DNA from: an uncultured Caulobacterales bacterium
Lineage (GTDB): Bacteria; Pseudomonadota; Alphaproteobacteria; Caulobacterales; Maricaulaceae
Assembly (NCBI GenBank): GCA_937928165.1
Contig: CALFVT010000004.1
Coordinates: 1 to 64,000, forward strand
Direction of reading: 5' to 3'
Length of the DNA: 64,000 nt
The position numbers and the translations under genes are program-made. This document shows positions 1-7,687 of this stretch, piece after piece (positions within the stretch are counted from its first letter, which is position 1; the number at the start of each line of letters is the position of its first letter). The notes beneath the pieces were generated by a model that worked only from the letters and a program-made list of their open reading frames with translations, ran no database searches and had not been told where the DNA came from.

Positions 1-504
1 ATCTAAAAGAAATAAGGTAAGTTAAAGATTCCCGCCTGCGCGGGAATGCACGGGGGTAGGTTAGGTGACGTAAAATTATCCCGTCCATTCCGGCGAAAGC
101 CGGAATCTCATACGCCTAAGTTAGAGATCCCGGCTTTCGCCGGGATAAGCGAGGTCGGGTAAGAATGGGTAAAATTTCCGCGTGCGAGGGATTGCACGGA
201 GGTGGGTCAGGTGTAATAAAATTACCTCATTCATTTTGGTCCCTGTTGTCACAGGGATAAACTCCAGCCAGAATCTCGTGAGACCTTGTAAGAGCCCCCG
301 GCTTTCGCTGGGATAGGCGGGCGTAGGAGGTGCGGTTCAGTTAAAATTTCTAACTTTTATGTCGAAGGCGGGTATCTTGGTCATAACCGTATGGATAAGC
401 AAAAACTCCAATGACATGATAGCGCTAAAACGCTGTGTGGGCCGTTGCAAAATCATATGGATTAATAAACTTGAAAATAATGAGGAATAGCTTACCTTAG
501 TCTT
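1..504. repeat. Gene-free stretch with short hairpin repeats
   Basis: No credible gene lies here. The stretch holds several small inverted repeats with 4-base loops: 31-44 (CCCGC/GCGGG), 87-106 (ATTCCGGC/GCCGGAAT, loop GAAA), 127-146 (ATCCCGGC/GCCGGGAT, loop TTTC), 241-256 (CCCTGT/ACAGGG) and 297-312, a one-mismatch copy of the 129-144 hairpin. A longer degenerate direct repeat links 44-90 with 190-236, offset 146 bases, sharing blocks such as TTGCACGG and TAAAATTA. This looks like a decayed cluster of dispersed intergenic palindromes of the REP type. The promoter of the Fe-S carrier gene must lie in the last 150 bases, but I cannot pick its elements. Confidence 0.75.
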
Positions 505-894
505 ATGGAAACAACATCACCAATATCGGCTCCGCGTAAGCGCCGCCCCCGCCCGCAGCTTGTGAGTTTGACCGAGGCCGCCGCCGCGCGGGTGCGTGAA
601 ATTCTGTCTGAGCGCGAGCAGGGATATTTACGGGTTGGCGTGAAAAACGGCGGCTGTGCGGGTATGGAATATGTCATGGATTATGTGGCGGATATCTCTC
701 CGATGGATGAGGTCGTGACCGACAAAGACGTCACTATTGTTGTAGACGCCAAAGCAGTATTATTTATCCTCGGCTCTGTTGTGGATTATGAAACCACTAT
801 TCTTCATAGCAAATTTGTCTTTCGTAATCCGAACCAAACCGATGCTTGCGGCTGTGGGGAGAGCGTTACCATTGTGCCCGTAGTTGATGCTTAA
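505..894 (+). CDS. A-type iron-sulfur carrier (HesB/IscA/SufA family)
   Basis: This 129-residue protein belongs to the HesB/IscA/SufA/ErpA family, cytoplasmic carriers that pass Fe-S clusters to client enzymes. The three family cysteines are visible: one in the GGCAGM segment (about residue 51) and two in the C-terminal CGCG segment (about 114 and 116). The first 20 residues are a basic, proline-rich extension ahead of the conserved domain. The ATG start has only a distant purine run upstream. In many alphaproteobacteria an A-type carrier ends the suf operon, but the upstream 500 bases hold no suf gene, so I do not choose between SufA, IscA and ErpA. Confidence 0.9.
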   Translation: METTSPISAPRKRRPRPQLVSLTEAAAARVREILSEREQGYLRVGVKNGGCAGMEYVMDYVADISPMDEVVTDKDVTIVVDAKAVLFILGSVVDYETTILHSKFVFRNPNQTDACGCGESVTIVPVVDA

Positions 895-929
895 TTGACT
901 TTACACCTATTTACTCTAAGTCTTAATTT

Positions 930-1373
930 ATGACATCGACGTTTAATTATTATCTTTTGCGTAATTACGGCATGTCTGTGTTTATGGTTTTAATAGGCTT
1001 GGGGTTTTTATGGCCGTTTAATCCGCAGTCGTTAAATGTTTATATAGTTATTTGCACAGCTAGCGCTCTAATCTTTGGATGTTTATTATGGTCGAAGGCT
1101 AAGATGATTAATAAGCGCGTCTTTAACCAATTAGATAGCATGACAGGCCGACCAATTTTGATTGTTTTTCTTCTGGCTCAATTTTTTGCAATTTTTATTG
1201 ATTTTAAATTTAATGTAGAATTGGCCTCTGTCTTTGTTACTATGCCGCTCGCCGTCATTATTTGTGGGTTTAGCTTTGGTTTTGGAAGTCACCTGCAGGT
1301 TAGAACTCTTAAAGCAACAGGGCTTTATGATGATCAAGCTGATATAAACCCTGATATAGAATTCACCCTATGA
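930..1373 (+). CDS. Hypothetical multi-pass membrane protein
   Basis: I do not recognise this 147-residue protein. It has about four hydrophobic segments (roughly residues 14-28, 36-54, 75-90 and 98-117), the second and third separated by a short basic loop, and an acidic C-terminus, so it should be an inner-membrane protein. Its stop overlaps the start of the next gene by four bases (ATGA), which suggests translational coupling to the UDG-like gene. The stretch is richer in A and T than its neighbours. No conserved motif points to a function. Confidence 0.7.
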   Translation: MTSTFNYYLLRNYGMSVFMVLIGLGFLWPFNPQSLNVYIVICTASALIFGCLLWSKAKMINKRVFNQLDSMTGRPILIVFLLAQFFAIFIDFKFNVELASVFVTMPLAVIICGFSFGFGSHLQVRTLKATGLYDDQADINPDIEFTL

Positions 1374-1966
1374 GCCTTTCAAATTCAGCTGGAAATCTTG
1401 ATGTTTTACTAGAGGATATCCGCGCTTGTAAACTTTGCGAAGATTTGCCGCTTGGGCCGAACCCAATTTTGCAAGGCTCGGAGTCGTCAAAAATACTTAT
1501 ATGCGGTCAAGCGCCGGGGCGGATCACCCATCATAAAGGTATTCCTTTTGATGACCCGTCTGGTAAACGGCTTCGGCAATGGCTTGGGATTGACCGCGAG
1601 ACATTTTACGATGCGAAGAAACTCGCGATTGTACCGATGGGGTTTTGCTTTCCGGGGACAGGTAAGGGCGGGGATTTACCGCCCCGTCCAATTTGTGCCC
1701 AGACATGGCGAGGGCCACTGCTCGAGGCTCTACCGAATATTGAACTTACGGTTATTATTGGCCAATATGCGATTGATTGGCATATGGGCAAAGACCGTAA
1801 ACAACGCCTAACCGACCGTGTTTTAGCGTGGGAAGAACATTGGCCTGAGCGGCTTATCACGCCGCACCCCAGCCCGCGAAATTTGCGCTGGCTTAAGAAT
1901 AATCCGTGGTTTGAATCTGATGTTATCCCCGTCTTGCAATCACGGGTTAAAATGCTTTTGGCCTAA
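1370..1966 (+). CDS. Uracil-DNA glycosylase-like protein
   Basis: This 198-residue protein has the two signature segments of the UDG superfamily: GQAPGR (about residues 46-51), matching the water-activating and uracil-pocket motif, and HPSPRN near residue 164, matching the C-terminal leucine-loop motif. Two N-terminal cysteines (CKLC) are present, but not the full four-cysteine set of family 4 and 5 enzymes. It best fits the short bacterial UDG-like group annotated as uracil-DNA glycosylase family protein, whose activity is not well defined. A base-excision repair role is inference. It overlaps the upstream membrane-protein gene by four bases, and its 3' end overlaps the convergent gene by 20 bases. 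Confidence 0.8.
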   Translation: MSLSNSAGNLDVLLEDIRACKLCEDLPLGPNPILQGSESSKILICGQAPGRITHHKGIPFDDPSGKRLRQWLGIDRETFYDAKKLAIVPMGFCFPGTGKGGDLPPRPICAQTWRGPLLEALPNIELTVIIGQYAIDWHMGKDRKQRLTDRVLAWEEHWPERLITPHPSPRNLRWLKNNPWFESDVIPVLQSRVKMLLA

Positions 1967-2849
1967 GGGGCAAAACCGTATAAACCATGAACATGGAAAT
2001 TGTTCCGGTGCCCGAAGAGAAGTCAAAGGGCTGTATGCCGTCTATATTTGTGTCGCCGTCAAGGGCATAACTAAGGTCAAAACGGACAGATTGCTCTGCG
2101 AGGGTTCCCGGTAACGCGGCTGTACGCTGTCCGCCGTCATAGACTTGTATTTCGCCGGCCGCGCCCCGAAAGTCTTGCAGGGTGGTAAGGCCGGGTAAGG
2201 GGCCAAGTCCGCCAATGGAGGGGTCTTGGGCGGCCGTTCCAAAAATGATGTTATCATCCCCTGTGACGGTAACGTCCATGTTATAGGTGATGTTTTCGAG
2301 TGTAAAATTAAGGAGGAAATCACCCGTTGCAACGGGGTTTATAAGCTGCCCTGAAATATCAAAGGCTGTGTTAGAAGCAATATAAAAAGAGCTTTCATGA
2401 CGATTAGCTTGGCTGCCAATATCAGTGTCTCCATCAAGGCCAAACGCCGTGAGGCTGTCGGCGGCATTCAAAAGGCCCGTTGGTGAGTTATCTTCAAAAT
2501 CGCCGCCAAAGGTTTGACCGGATATAAAATCGCGAGTAAGCGGGCCGCTAATACCGTCTTGTAGGGTTGGATTATCGCGGCTTAGTGGCGTGAGGGAGCC
2601 TGTAGCGACTGTGCCAACATTATTGGCGATAAGATCATTGCCTTCGGCCCCAGACGCGACGTCGTTTAGTAAAACAAAGTCAGAGCCCACCGGAGCGGTT
2701 CCGCCCGTTTCGGCAAAGTTATTGGCTCCCCAAACAATAACGGTGCCAAGGCTTTGGAAAAACGGACGGTCATTTACAGCTGCGAACACGTCACCAGACA
2801 GCTTTACCGCTAAACCGATAAAGCATAATAATGTCATTAGAAAACGCAT
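1947..2849 (-). CDS. Secreted protein of unknown function
   Basis: The 300-residue product starts with a clear Sec signal peptide (basic N-terminus, hydrophobic core to about residue 20, cleavage near VFAA). The mature part is rich in Gly, Asp, Asn, Thr and Ser, with few Lys and no Cys, as in extracellular or outer-surface beta-rich proteins of aquatic bacteria. Short GDTDI and GDTNI segments resemble Asp/Asn-rich calcium-binding turns, but no canonical repeat is present. There is no C-terminal PEP-CTERM-type anchor. The gene is convergent with the UDG-like gene and overlaps it by 20 bases. I cannot assign a function. Confidence 0.7.
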   Translation of the reverse strand: MRFLMTLLCFIGLAVKLSGDVFAAVNDRPFFQSLGTVIVWGANNFAETGGTAPVGSDFVLLNDVASGAEGNDLIANNVGTVATGSLTPLSRDNPTLQDGISGPLTRDFISGQTFGGDFEDNSPTGLLNAADSLTAFGLDGDTDIGSQANRHESSFYIASNTAFDISGQLINPVATGDFLLNFTLENITYNMDVTVTGDDNIIFGTAAQDPSIGGLGPLPGLTTLQDFRGAAGEIQVYDGGQRTAALPGTLAEQSVRFDLSYALDGDTNIDGIQPFDFSSGTGTISMFMVYTVLPLRPKAF

Positions 2850-2944
2850 GGCAAAAGGTTACATGACATAGCCCTAATGGTTGATTAATTTTATGTGTTG
2901 AAGATAAAGGCATGAATATAGGGGGCGATCAAGAGTTGTGAGTC

Positions 2945-3304
2945 ATGATGAACTTGGATAGCTATAACAAATTTTGCGCCAGCTTGCCGCAAAGTGAACA
3001 TGTGGTACAATGGGGCGGCATGGATGTGTGGAAAATTGGCGGTAAATTATTTGCTATGGCCCGCATTAAAGGTGGAGACTTACAAGTTACCTTTAAAGCT
3101 AGCGATATTGGCTATGAAGTGATGAAAGACATGCCGGGCTTGCGTCCTGCGCCTTATTTGGCCTCGCGCGGGATGAAGTGGATACAGCATTACGCTGCGC
3201 CGGGACTGGATGATGCGGCCTTAAAAGAACATATCCAGCTGAGTTATGATATGGCGATAAAACGCCTAACGGGAATAAAACGTAAGGCCTTGGGCTTGAC
3301 CTAA
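2945..3304 (+). CDS. MmcQ/YjbR family protein
   Basis: The 119-residue protein matches the small MmcQ/YjbR (DUF419) family. It has an N-terminal helix, a WKIGGKLFA strand, a VTFKASD segment and the family's SRGMKWIQHY block, followed by a C-terminal amphipathic helix. Members have a CyaY-like fold and are thought to be DNA-binding, but their biological role is not established. Two adjacent ATG codons (2945 and 2948) could start it and the upstream region does not decide between them. Confidence 0.85.
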   Translation: MMNLDSYNKFCASLPQSEHVVQWGGMDVWKIGGKLFAMARIKGGDLQVTFKASDIGYEVMKDMPGLRPAPYLASRGMKWIQHYAAPGLDDAALKEHIQLSYDMAIKRLTGIKRKALGLT

Positions 3305-3330
3305 AGCCTGTTGTTTATAAGAATAATTAT

Positions 3331-3771
3331 ATGTCTCATACAGAAACCTTAAACCCGTTTGACCATCCTAATACCGCTAAAGCTCTAGCGCTGTTTAAAC
3401 TTGGCATTTGTGTGAATTTATTGTTAGCGGGAGTATATTTTATTGGGTTTTTCATAAGTCCTTATAATTCGAAAATTTTTATATTAATGAATTTTCTTCT
3501 TGTGCCGTTAATATTATGGCTCATTAAATCAAAGCGTAGAATAATTGGGGATATTGGCTATAAACAACGCCGTCTTATGATTAAGCCTTATAAGATGCGG
3601 GCGAAATGGTATTTATTTAGTCTTATTTTTGTTATTGTAATCCCTCTATTCATTCGATCTTTTTTTACATTATCAACACACCAAATGGCTTTTCTTATTG
3701 GTAGTGTGTTCTTTTTAAATAATGGTGTTTTGACCCTTTTTTACCTTAAAAATCCACGTAAGTTTATATGA
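3331..3771 (+). CDS. Hypothetical membrane protein
   Basis: An unrecognised 146-residue protein with four strong hydrophobic stretches (about residues 25-46, 50-64, 95-112 and 116-137) and a basic central loop, so probably a four-helix inner-membrane protein. Its topology and length resemble the membrane protein at 930-1373, but I see no convincing sequence match between them. It overlaps the first glutathione-transferase-like gene by four bases (ATGA) and probably shares its transcript. It is more AT-rich than its neighbours. Confidence 0.7.
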   Translation: MSHTETLNPFDHPNTAKALALFKLGICVNLLLAGVYFIGFFISPYNSKIFILMNFLLVPLILWLIKSKRRIIGDIGYKQRRLMIKPYKMRAKWYLFSLIFVIVIPLFIRSFFTLSTHQMAFLIGSVFFLNNGVLTLFYLKNPRKFI

Positions 3772-4373
3772 AGCTCTATACCCACCCGCGCTCACCATTT
3801 GCCCGCAAGGTTATGATTTTTGCGCGTGTGCATGACATTACCCTTGATGAACATGTTGTCGGTGATCCCGATCCGCGTCATGGTTATACAGGCGGAGATA
3901 ATCCCTTAGGCAAAGTTCCGGCGCTTGAATGGAAGCCGGGGCAGTTTCTTTTTGATAGCCCTATTATTTGTGAGCATTTAGATAATTTATCAAACACGCC
4001 TTTGCTCCCGCAAGATGGCCGTGAGCGCTTTATTGAAAAATGGCATCATGCCCTTGGGGACGGCCTAGCGGAGGCAAATATGCACCTTATGTTTGAGCGC
4101 TTGCGGCCCAAAGATTTGCATTGGGAGCAAATGATAACGCGCCATGAAAAGGCGATTAAGGCGGCAGTGTTACGCCTTGATGGTATGACGGATATTTTGG
4201 GTCATGATTGGCGCTTTGGGAATATTGGTATTGTGGCGGCGCTTGATTTTCTAAGCTTTCGTGCCACCACATTGAGATGGCAGGAGGTCGCACCGCGCCT
4301 TGCTGCATGGCATAGCGGCTTTATAGCAAAACCCGCCTATCAAGATACATTTGGATATGGAGCCGAGCTATGA
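3768..4373 (+). CDS. Glutathione S-transferase family protein (first of tandem pair)
   Basis: The 201-residue protein has the GST N-terminal thioredoxin-like domain: MKLYTHPRSPFARKV with a candidate catalytic Ser at residue 9, the cis-proline region KVPALE, and the glutathione-contacting FDSPIICEHL segment. An all-helical C-terminal domain follows. Length is normal for a cytosolic GST. It is a close paralogue of the next gene and overlaps it by four bases, so the two arose by tandem duplication and are probably co-translated. The substrate cannot be told from sequence. Confidence 0.88.
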   Translation: MKLYTHPRSPFARKVMIFARVHDITLDEHVVGDPDPRHGYTGGDNPLGKVPALEWKPGQFLFDSPIICEHLDNLSNTPLLPQDGRERFIEKWHHALGDGLAEANMHLMFERLRPKDLHWEQMITRHEKAIKAAVLRLDGMTDILGHDWRFGNIGIVAALDFLSFRATTLRWQEVAPRLAAWHSGFIAKPAYQDTFGYGAEL

Positions 4374-4966
4374 AGTTGTATTGCCATCCGGTTTCGCCCT
4401 ATGCTCGTAAAGCGATGATTTTAGCCCGTCATCACGGCATTGAGCTTGAAGAACTGAAGGCGGAAAATAACGGCATAGAGGGTTATGCAGCGGGGGATAA
4501 TCCGCTCGGGAAAATCCCCGCTTTGGAATGGCAGCCCGGCCAGTATTTATTTGATAGCCCCGTAATTTGTGAATATCTTGATAACCTTTCTGACAGCCCT
4601 ATCCTGCCAAATGATCCGCACGGTCATATGCTCAATAAATGGCAACATGCTCTCGGGGATGGTCTTTCGGATGCGGTTTATAATTACCGCTATGAAACCG
4701 TCCGCCCCAAAGAGCTACATTGGGAGGAAATGATCCTGCGTCATGAAACCACCATAAGAAATGTTATTACGACCCTTGATCAAATTTGCGATTGGCTCGG
4801 CGGGCCGTGGAGCTATGGTAATCTCGCGATTATAACGGCGCTTGATTATGCGAGCTACCGCGCGGGGCATATTGATTGGCGGACGCTCTCGCCAAAACTG
4901 TCTGATTGGCATGCGGGATTTACCGATGACCCCGCCTATAAAGCAACATATGATTATCCGAATTAA
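4370..4966 (+). CDS. Glutathione S-transferase family protein (second of tandem pair)
   Basis: The second GST-like protein, 198 residues. It shares with its neighbour the MKLY-HP-SP-ARK start, the GDNPLGK-PALEW block, the FDSP-ICE-LDNLS block and the RPK-LHWE-MI segment in the helical domain, so the copies have diverged over their whole length but keep the fold. The ATG lies inside the ATGA overlap with the upstream gene. A detoxification or reductase role is expected for the family, but the partner substrate is unknown. Confidence 0.88.
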   Translation: MKLYCHPVSPYARKAMILARHHGIELEELKAENNGIEGYAAGDNPLGKIPALEWQPGQYLFDSPVICEYLDNLSDSPILPNDPHGHMLNKWQHALGDGLSDAVYNYRYETVRPKELHWEEMILRHETTIRNVITTLDQICDWLGGPWSYGNLAIITALDYASYRAGHIDWRTLSPKLSDWHAGFTDDPAYKATYDYPN

Positions 4967-4977
4967 GGGATAGGCGG

Positions 4978-6036
4978 ATGTTAAAGAAAATATTGTTAGG
5001 AGGGCTGGGCTTTATAATTATTGGCGTGGCAGCGTTTTATTTTTGGCCGCAACCTAAATATGCTCCCGGGCAGCCGAGCGAGGTTTTTTTAAAAAACGCG
5101 GAGAGCTTCTATGTCGCCCCTTTGCCGCCCGATTGGGCGTTCAAAGATTTTTTCACCGCCAATGGCCGCCGCATTAGATGGGGGGAGACTGGCAATCGTA
5201 ACGCAGCGAAAGCGAGCGTTGTTTTTGTTCCCGGTTTTGGCGGCTTTATGGAGATGTACGGTGAACAAGTGGATATGCTGGCGGAGCGGGGGTTCCATGT
5301 CATAAGCTTTGAGGCGCGGGGCATGGGCGGCGGGGACCGCGATAACCCCAAACAGCCCGAGCAAATGAACCCGTCTGATTTTAAAATCTATTCCGATGAC
5401 TTTGCCGCCTTTTATAAGGCCCATGTTTCGGACTTACCCCAAGACAAAGCCGTCTTGGCGCTCTCTTTTGGGGCGCATTTATCTATGCGGGCCGCGGCAG
5501 AACATAATCTTGACGTGGATGCCTTTGTCAGCGCCGCCCCGGCGCTTCGTCTGCAAACGGGAACGGATATGACCCGAGAAGAAGCGGTTAAAGGGCTTGG
5601 TCTTTTGCGTAGCTTAGGGCGGGGTGAGTATTTCTTGCCGGGAACAGGGAATTGGCTGCCATATAGTGATGACCTAATAGCCGTGAAAGAATGCGGCTCT
5701 GAACCGAAACGTCTCTTTCGCCGCGATGTTGTTTTAGCAAGCCGCCTCGATTTACGCACGGGCGGGCCCACAGTGAATTGGGTGCTTGAGCTTGATAAAA
5801 GCGGGAGCGGTTATATGGCATCACAAGCGTTTAAAACCGCCTTTAATATGCCGTCAAAAGTTTTACTCGCCGATGGGGATACGATTATCGACAATGACTA
5901 TGCCAAAGCTATTTGCCAAGATATTGAGAGTTGCAAGTTAGAGGTTTTGCCTAAGACCGGGCATTGCCTTTTGGTAGAGCGCGATGAAACGCTTAACCGT
6001 ATTTTTGATAATCTTGATGAGCTATTAGAGAAATAA
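4978..6036 (+). CDS. Membrane-anchored alpha/beta hydrolase
   Basis: The 352-residue protein begins with one hydrophobic helix (about residues 5-24), an uncleaved anchor or signal, followed by an alpha/beta-hydrolase of the Hydrolase_4/monoglyceride-lipase kind. The nucleophile elbow reads ALSFGA, with Ser163 as nucleophile and Ala in place of the first Gly of GxSxG. The oxyanion region is VPGFGG near residue 86, the likely acid is Asp299 or Asp301 (LADGD), and the histidine is His329 (KTGHC). A periplasm-facing lipase or esterase is the likely role. It follows the GST pair by 11 bases and is probably in the same operon. Confidence 0.85.
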   Translation: MLKKILLGGLGFIIIGVAAFYFWPQPKYAPGQPSEVFLKNAESFYVAPLPPDWAFKDFFTANGRRIRWGETGNRNAAKASVVFVPGFGGFMEMYGEQVDMLAERGFHVISFEARGMGGGDRDNPKQPEQMNPSDFKIYSDDFAAFYKAHVSDLPQDKAVLALSFGAHLSMRAAAEHNLDVDAFVSAAPALRLQTGTDMTREEAVKGLGLLRSLGRGEYFLPGTGNWLPYSDDLIAVKECGSEPKRLFRRDVVLASRLDLRTGGPTVNWVLELDKSGSGYMASQAFKTAFNMPSKVLLADGDTIIDNDYAKAICQDIESCKLEVLPKTGHCLLVERDETLNRIFDNLDELLEK

Positions 6037-6056
6037 ATTTAGAAAAACAAACAGAG

Positions 6057-7568
6057 TTATTTTAAATTATTATTAAAAAAGGCGGGCATGGTATCGCCAA
6101 AGCCCTTTTCTTTATTTTCAGGCAAGTTGTGATAGCTTTTGCGCTCTGACTTCGGCACATTTCTATCACGGTTTTCGGTCTTACGCGAGCTATCACGGCG
6201 CGGTTTAGACGGCTCGCGTTCATTGCGGCGCGGACGTTTTGTCTCTTTAGATTTAGGCTTATCATCAGCCGTTAAAGCTTTTGGACTATCGGATTTACGG
6301 GGGCGGCTCGGTTTTTTACCACGTTTTTTATCATCACGGCGACCCGGTGATTTACGCCCGCGTTCTGTGGGGAAATCTTCGAGGCCGGGAATGTCAAGCT
6401 CATCTATGGATTTGACATTAATAAGTGAGAGAATAGCGCTATAATATTTATCATCACGAGGCGCGACAAACATAATAGTGTCGCCTTTGCGGCCTGCGCG
6501 GCCTGTGCGGCCAATACGGTGAACATAATCCTCTGCATGGCTTGGGACATCATAATTAAACACATGGCTGACATCGGGAATGTCAAGCCCACGCGCTGCG
6601 ACGTCACTGGCGACTAGGAGTTTGATTTCGCCGGATTTAAACCCATCCAGTGTATTCATGCGTAATGATTGCGCCAAGTCACCGTGAATAGGCGCGGCGG
6701 AATGGCCGTGAACATTTAGCGACTTAGCGACAATGTCGACGTCTTTTTTACGGTTGCAAAAGACAATGCCGTTTTTCATCTTGGGCGTATTATCAATCAG
6801 CCAGCGCAGGGCCGTCCGCTTTTGCTTGGCATCTGATGTTGGCATTTTAACAATACATTGAGTCACCGTATCGGCGGTTTTATTTTGACGTGCGACTTGG
6901 ATGGTCACAGGTTGATGAAGGAACTGGTCCACAAGGCGCTTGATTTCAGGGGCCATCGTCGCGGAGAAAAATAAAACCTGCCGCGTAAAGGGAGTCATTT
7001 TAAAGATTTTTTCAATATCGGGAATAAAACCCATATCCAGCATACGGTCGGCTTCATCAACGACGAGGGTTTGCACGCCCGTTAGAAGAATTTTACCCCG
7101 GTCAAATTGATCGAGTAAACGCCCCGGCGTTGCGATTAAAATATCAACACCTTTCATAAGCTTTCTGTCTTGCTCTGCAAAAGATACGCCGCCAATTAAA
7201 AGCGCCATTTCTAGCTTTAGATATTTGCCATAAAGTTCGACATTTTCAGCAACTTGCGCGGCGAGTTCTCGGGTGGGGCAAACAATCAAGCAACGCGGCA
7301 TACGTGCGCGGGCGCGGCCATTGGCGAGATTATGCATAACGGGTAGGGTGAAAGCCCCCGTTTTACCGGTTCCTGTTTGGGCAATGCCCAGCACGTCTCG
7401 GCCTTTAATCGCATCGGGAATAGACCTTGCCTGAATAGGCGTTGGCGTTTCATAGCCAATATCATTGAGGGCTTTTAGGAGTTTGTCATGTAATCCTAAT
7501 TCGGCAAAGCTCACGTCAACGGGAGCATCTGCAGCAATCTCTTCTATATGTGTGGTCTTATCGTTCAA
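6057..7568 (-). CDS. DEAD-box RNA helicase, RhlE-like
   Basis: A 503-residue ATP-dependent RNA helicase with all core motifs in order: Q motif (TPTPIQ), Walker A AQTGTGKT (63-70), PTREL, TPGR, VDEADR, SAT, ARGLDIPDV and HRIGRTGRAG. The helicase core ends near residue 400; the remaining 100 residues are a basic, low-complexity Lys/Arg/Ser tail probably used for RNA contacts. This layout fits the RhlE group, which acts in ribosome assembly and mRNA decay. It is convergent with the hydrolase gene, 20 bases away. RNase E lies 9 kb away on the same strand; a degradosome link would be inference. Confidence 0.93.
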   Translation of the reverse strand: MNDKTTHIEEIAADAPVDVSFAELGLHDKLLKALNDIGYETPTPIQARSIPDAIKGRDVLGIAQTGTGKTGAFTLPVMHNLANGRARARMPRCLIVCPTRELAAQVAENVELYGKYLKLEMALLIGGVSFAEQDRKLMKGVDILIATPGRLLDQFDRGKILLTGVQTLVVDEADRMLDMGFIPDIEKIFKMTPFTRQVLFFSATMAPEIKRLVDQFLHQPVTIQVARQNKTADTVTQCIVKMPTSDAKQKRTALRWLIDNTPKMKNGIVFCNRKKDVDIVAKSLNVHGHSAAPIHGDLAQSLRMNTLDGFKSGEIKLLVASDVAARGLDIPDVSHVFNYDVPSHAEDYVHRIGRTGRAGRKGDTIMFVAPRDDKYYSAILSLINVKSIDELDIPGLEDFPTERGRKSPGRRDDKKRGKKPSRPRKSDSPKALTADDKPKSKETKRPRRNEREPSKPRRDSSRKTENRDRNVPKSERKSYHNLPENKEKGFGDTMPAFFNNNLK

Positions 7569-7592
7569 TGCTTTGTCCTAATGGCACATAAA

Positions 7593-7635
7593 TATGCTGG
7601 CGCACATATTATTATTAATATGTATGCAGGTGCAC
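7593..7635 (-). promoter_or_regulatory. Paired 13-base direct repeat upstream of the helicase gene
   Basis: The sequence TATGCWGGYGCAC occurs at 7593-7605 and again at 7623-7635, 30 bases apart (about three helical turns), in the leader of the minus-strand helicase gene whose start codon ends at 7568. Two same-face repeats in a leader could be an operator or part of the mRNA leader. No known motif is recognised. Confidence 0.35.
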
Positions 7636-7687
7636 TGACAAAGACCGCAGCAAAGGTCAAGTCATGGTTTCATTTATCACCGCAGGG

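Noticed and set aside
1-330. CRISPR-like array
   Set aside because: The hairpins are not evenly spaced, the units differ, and there are no cas genes.
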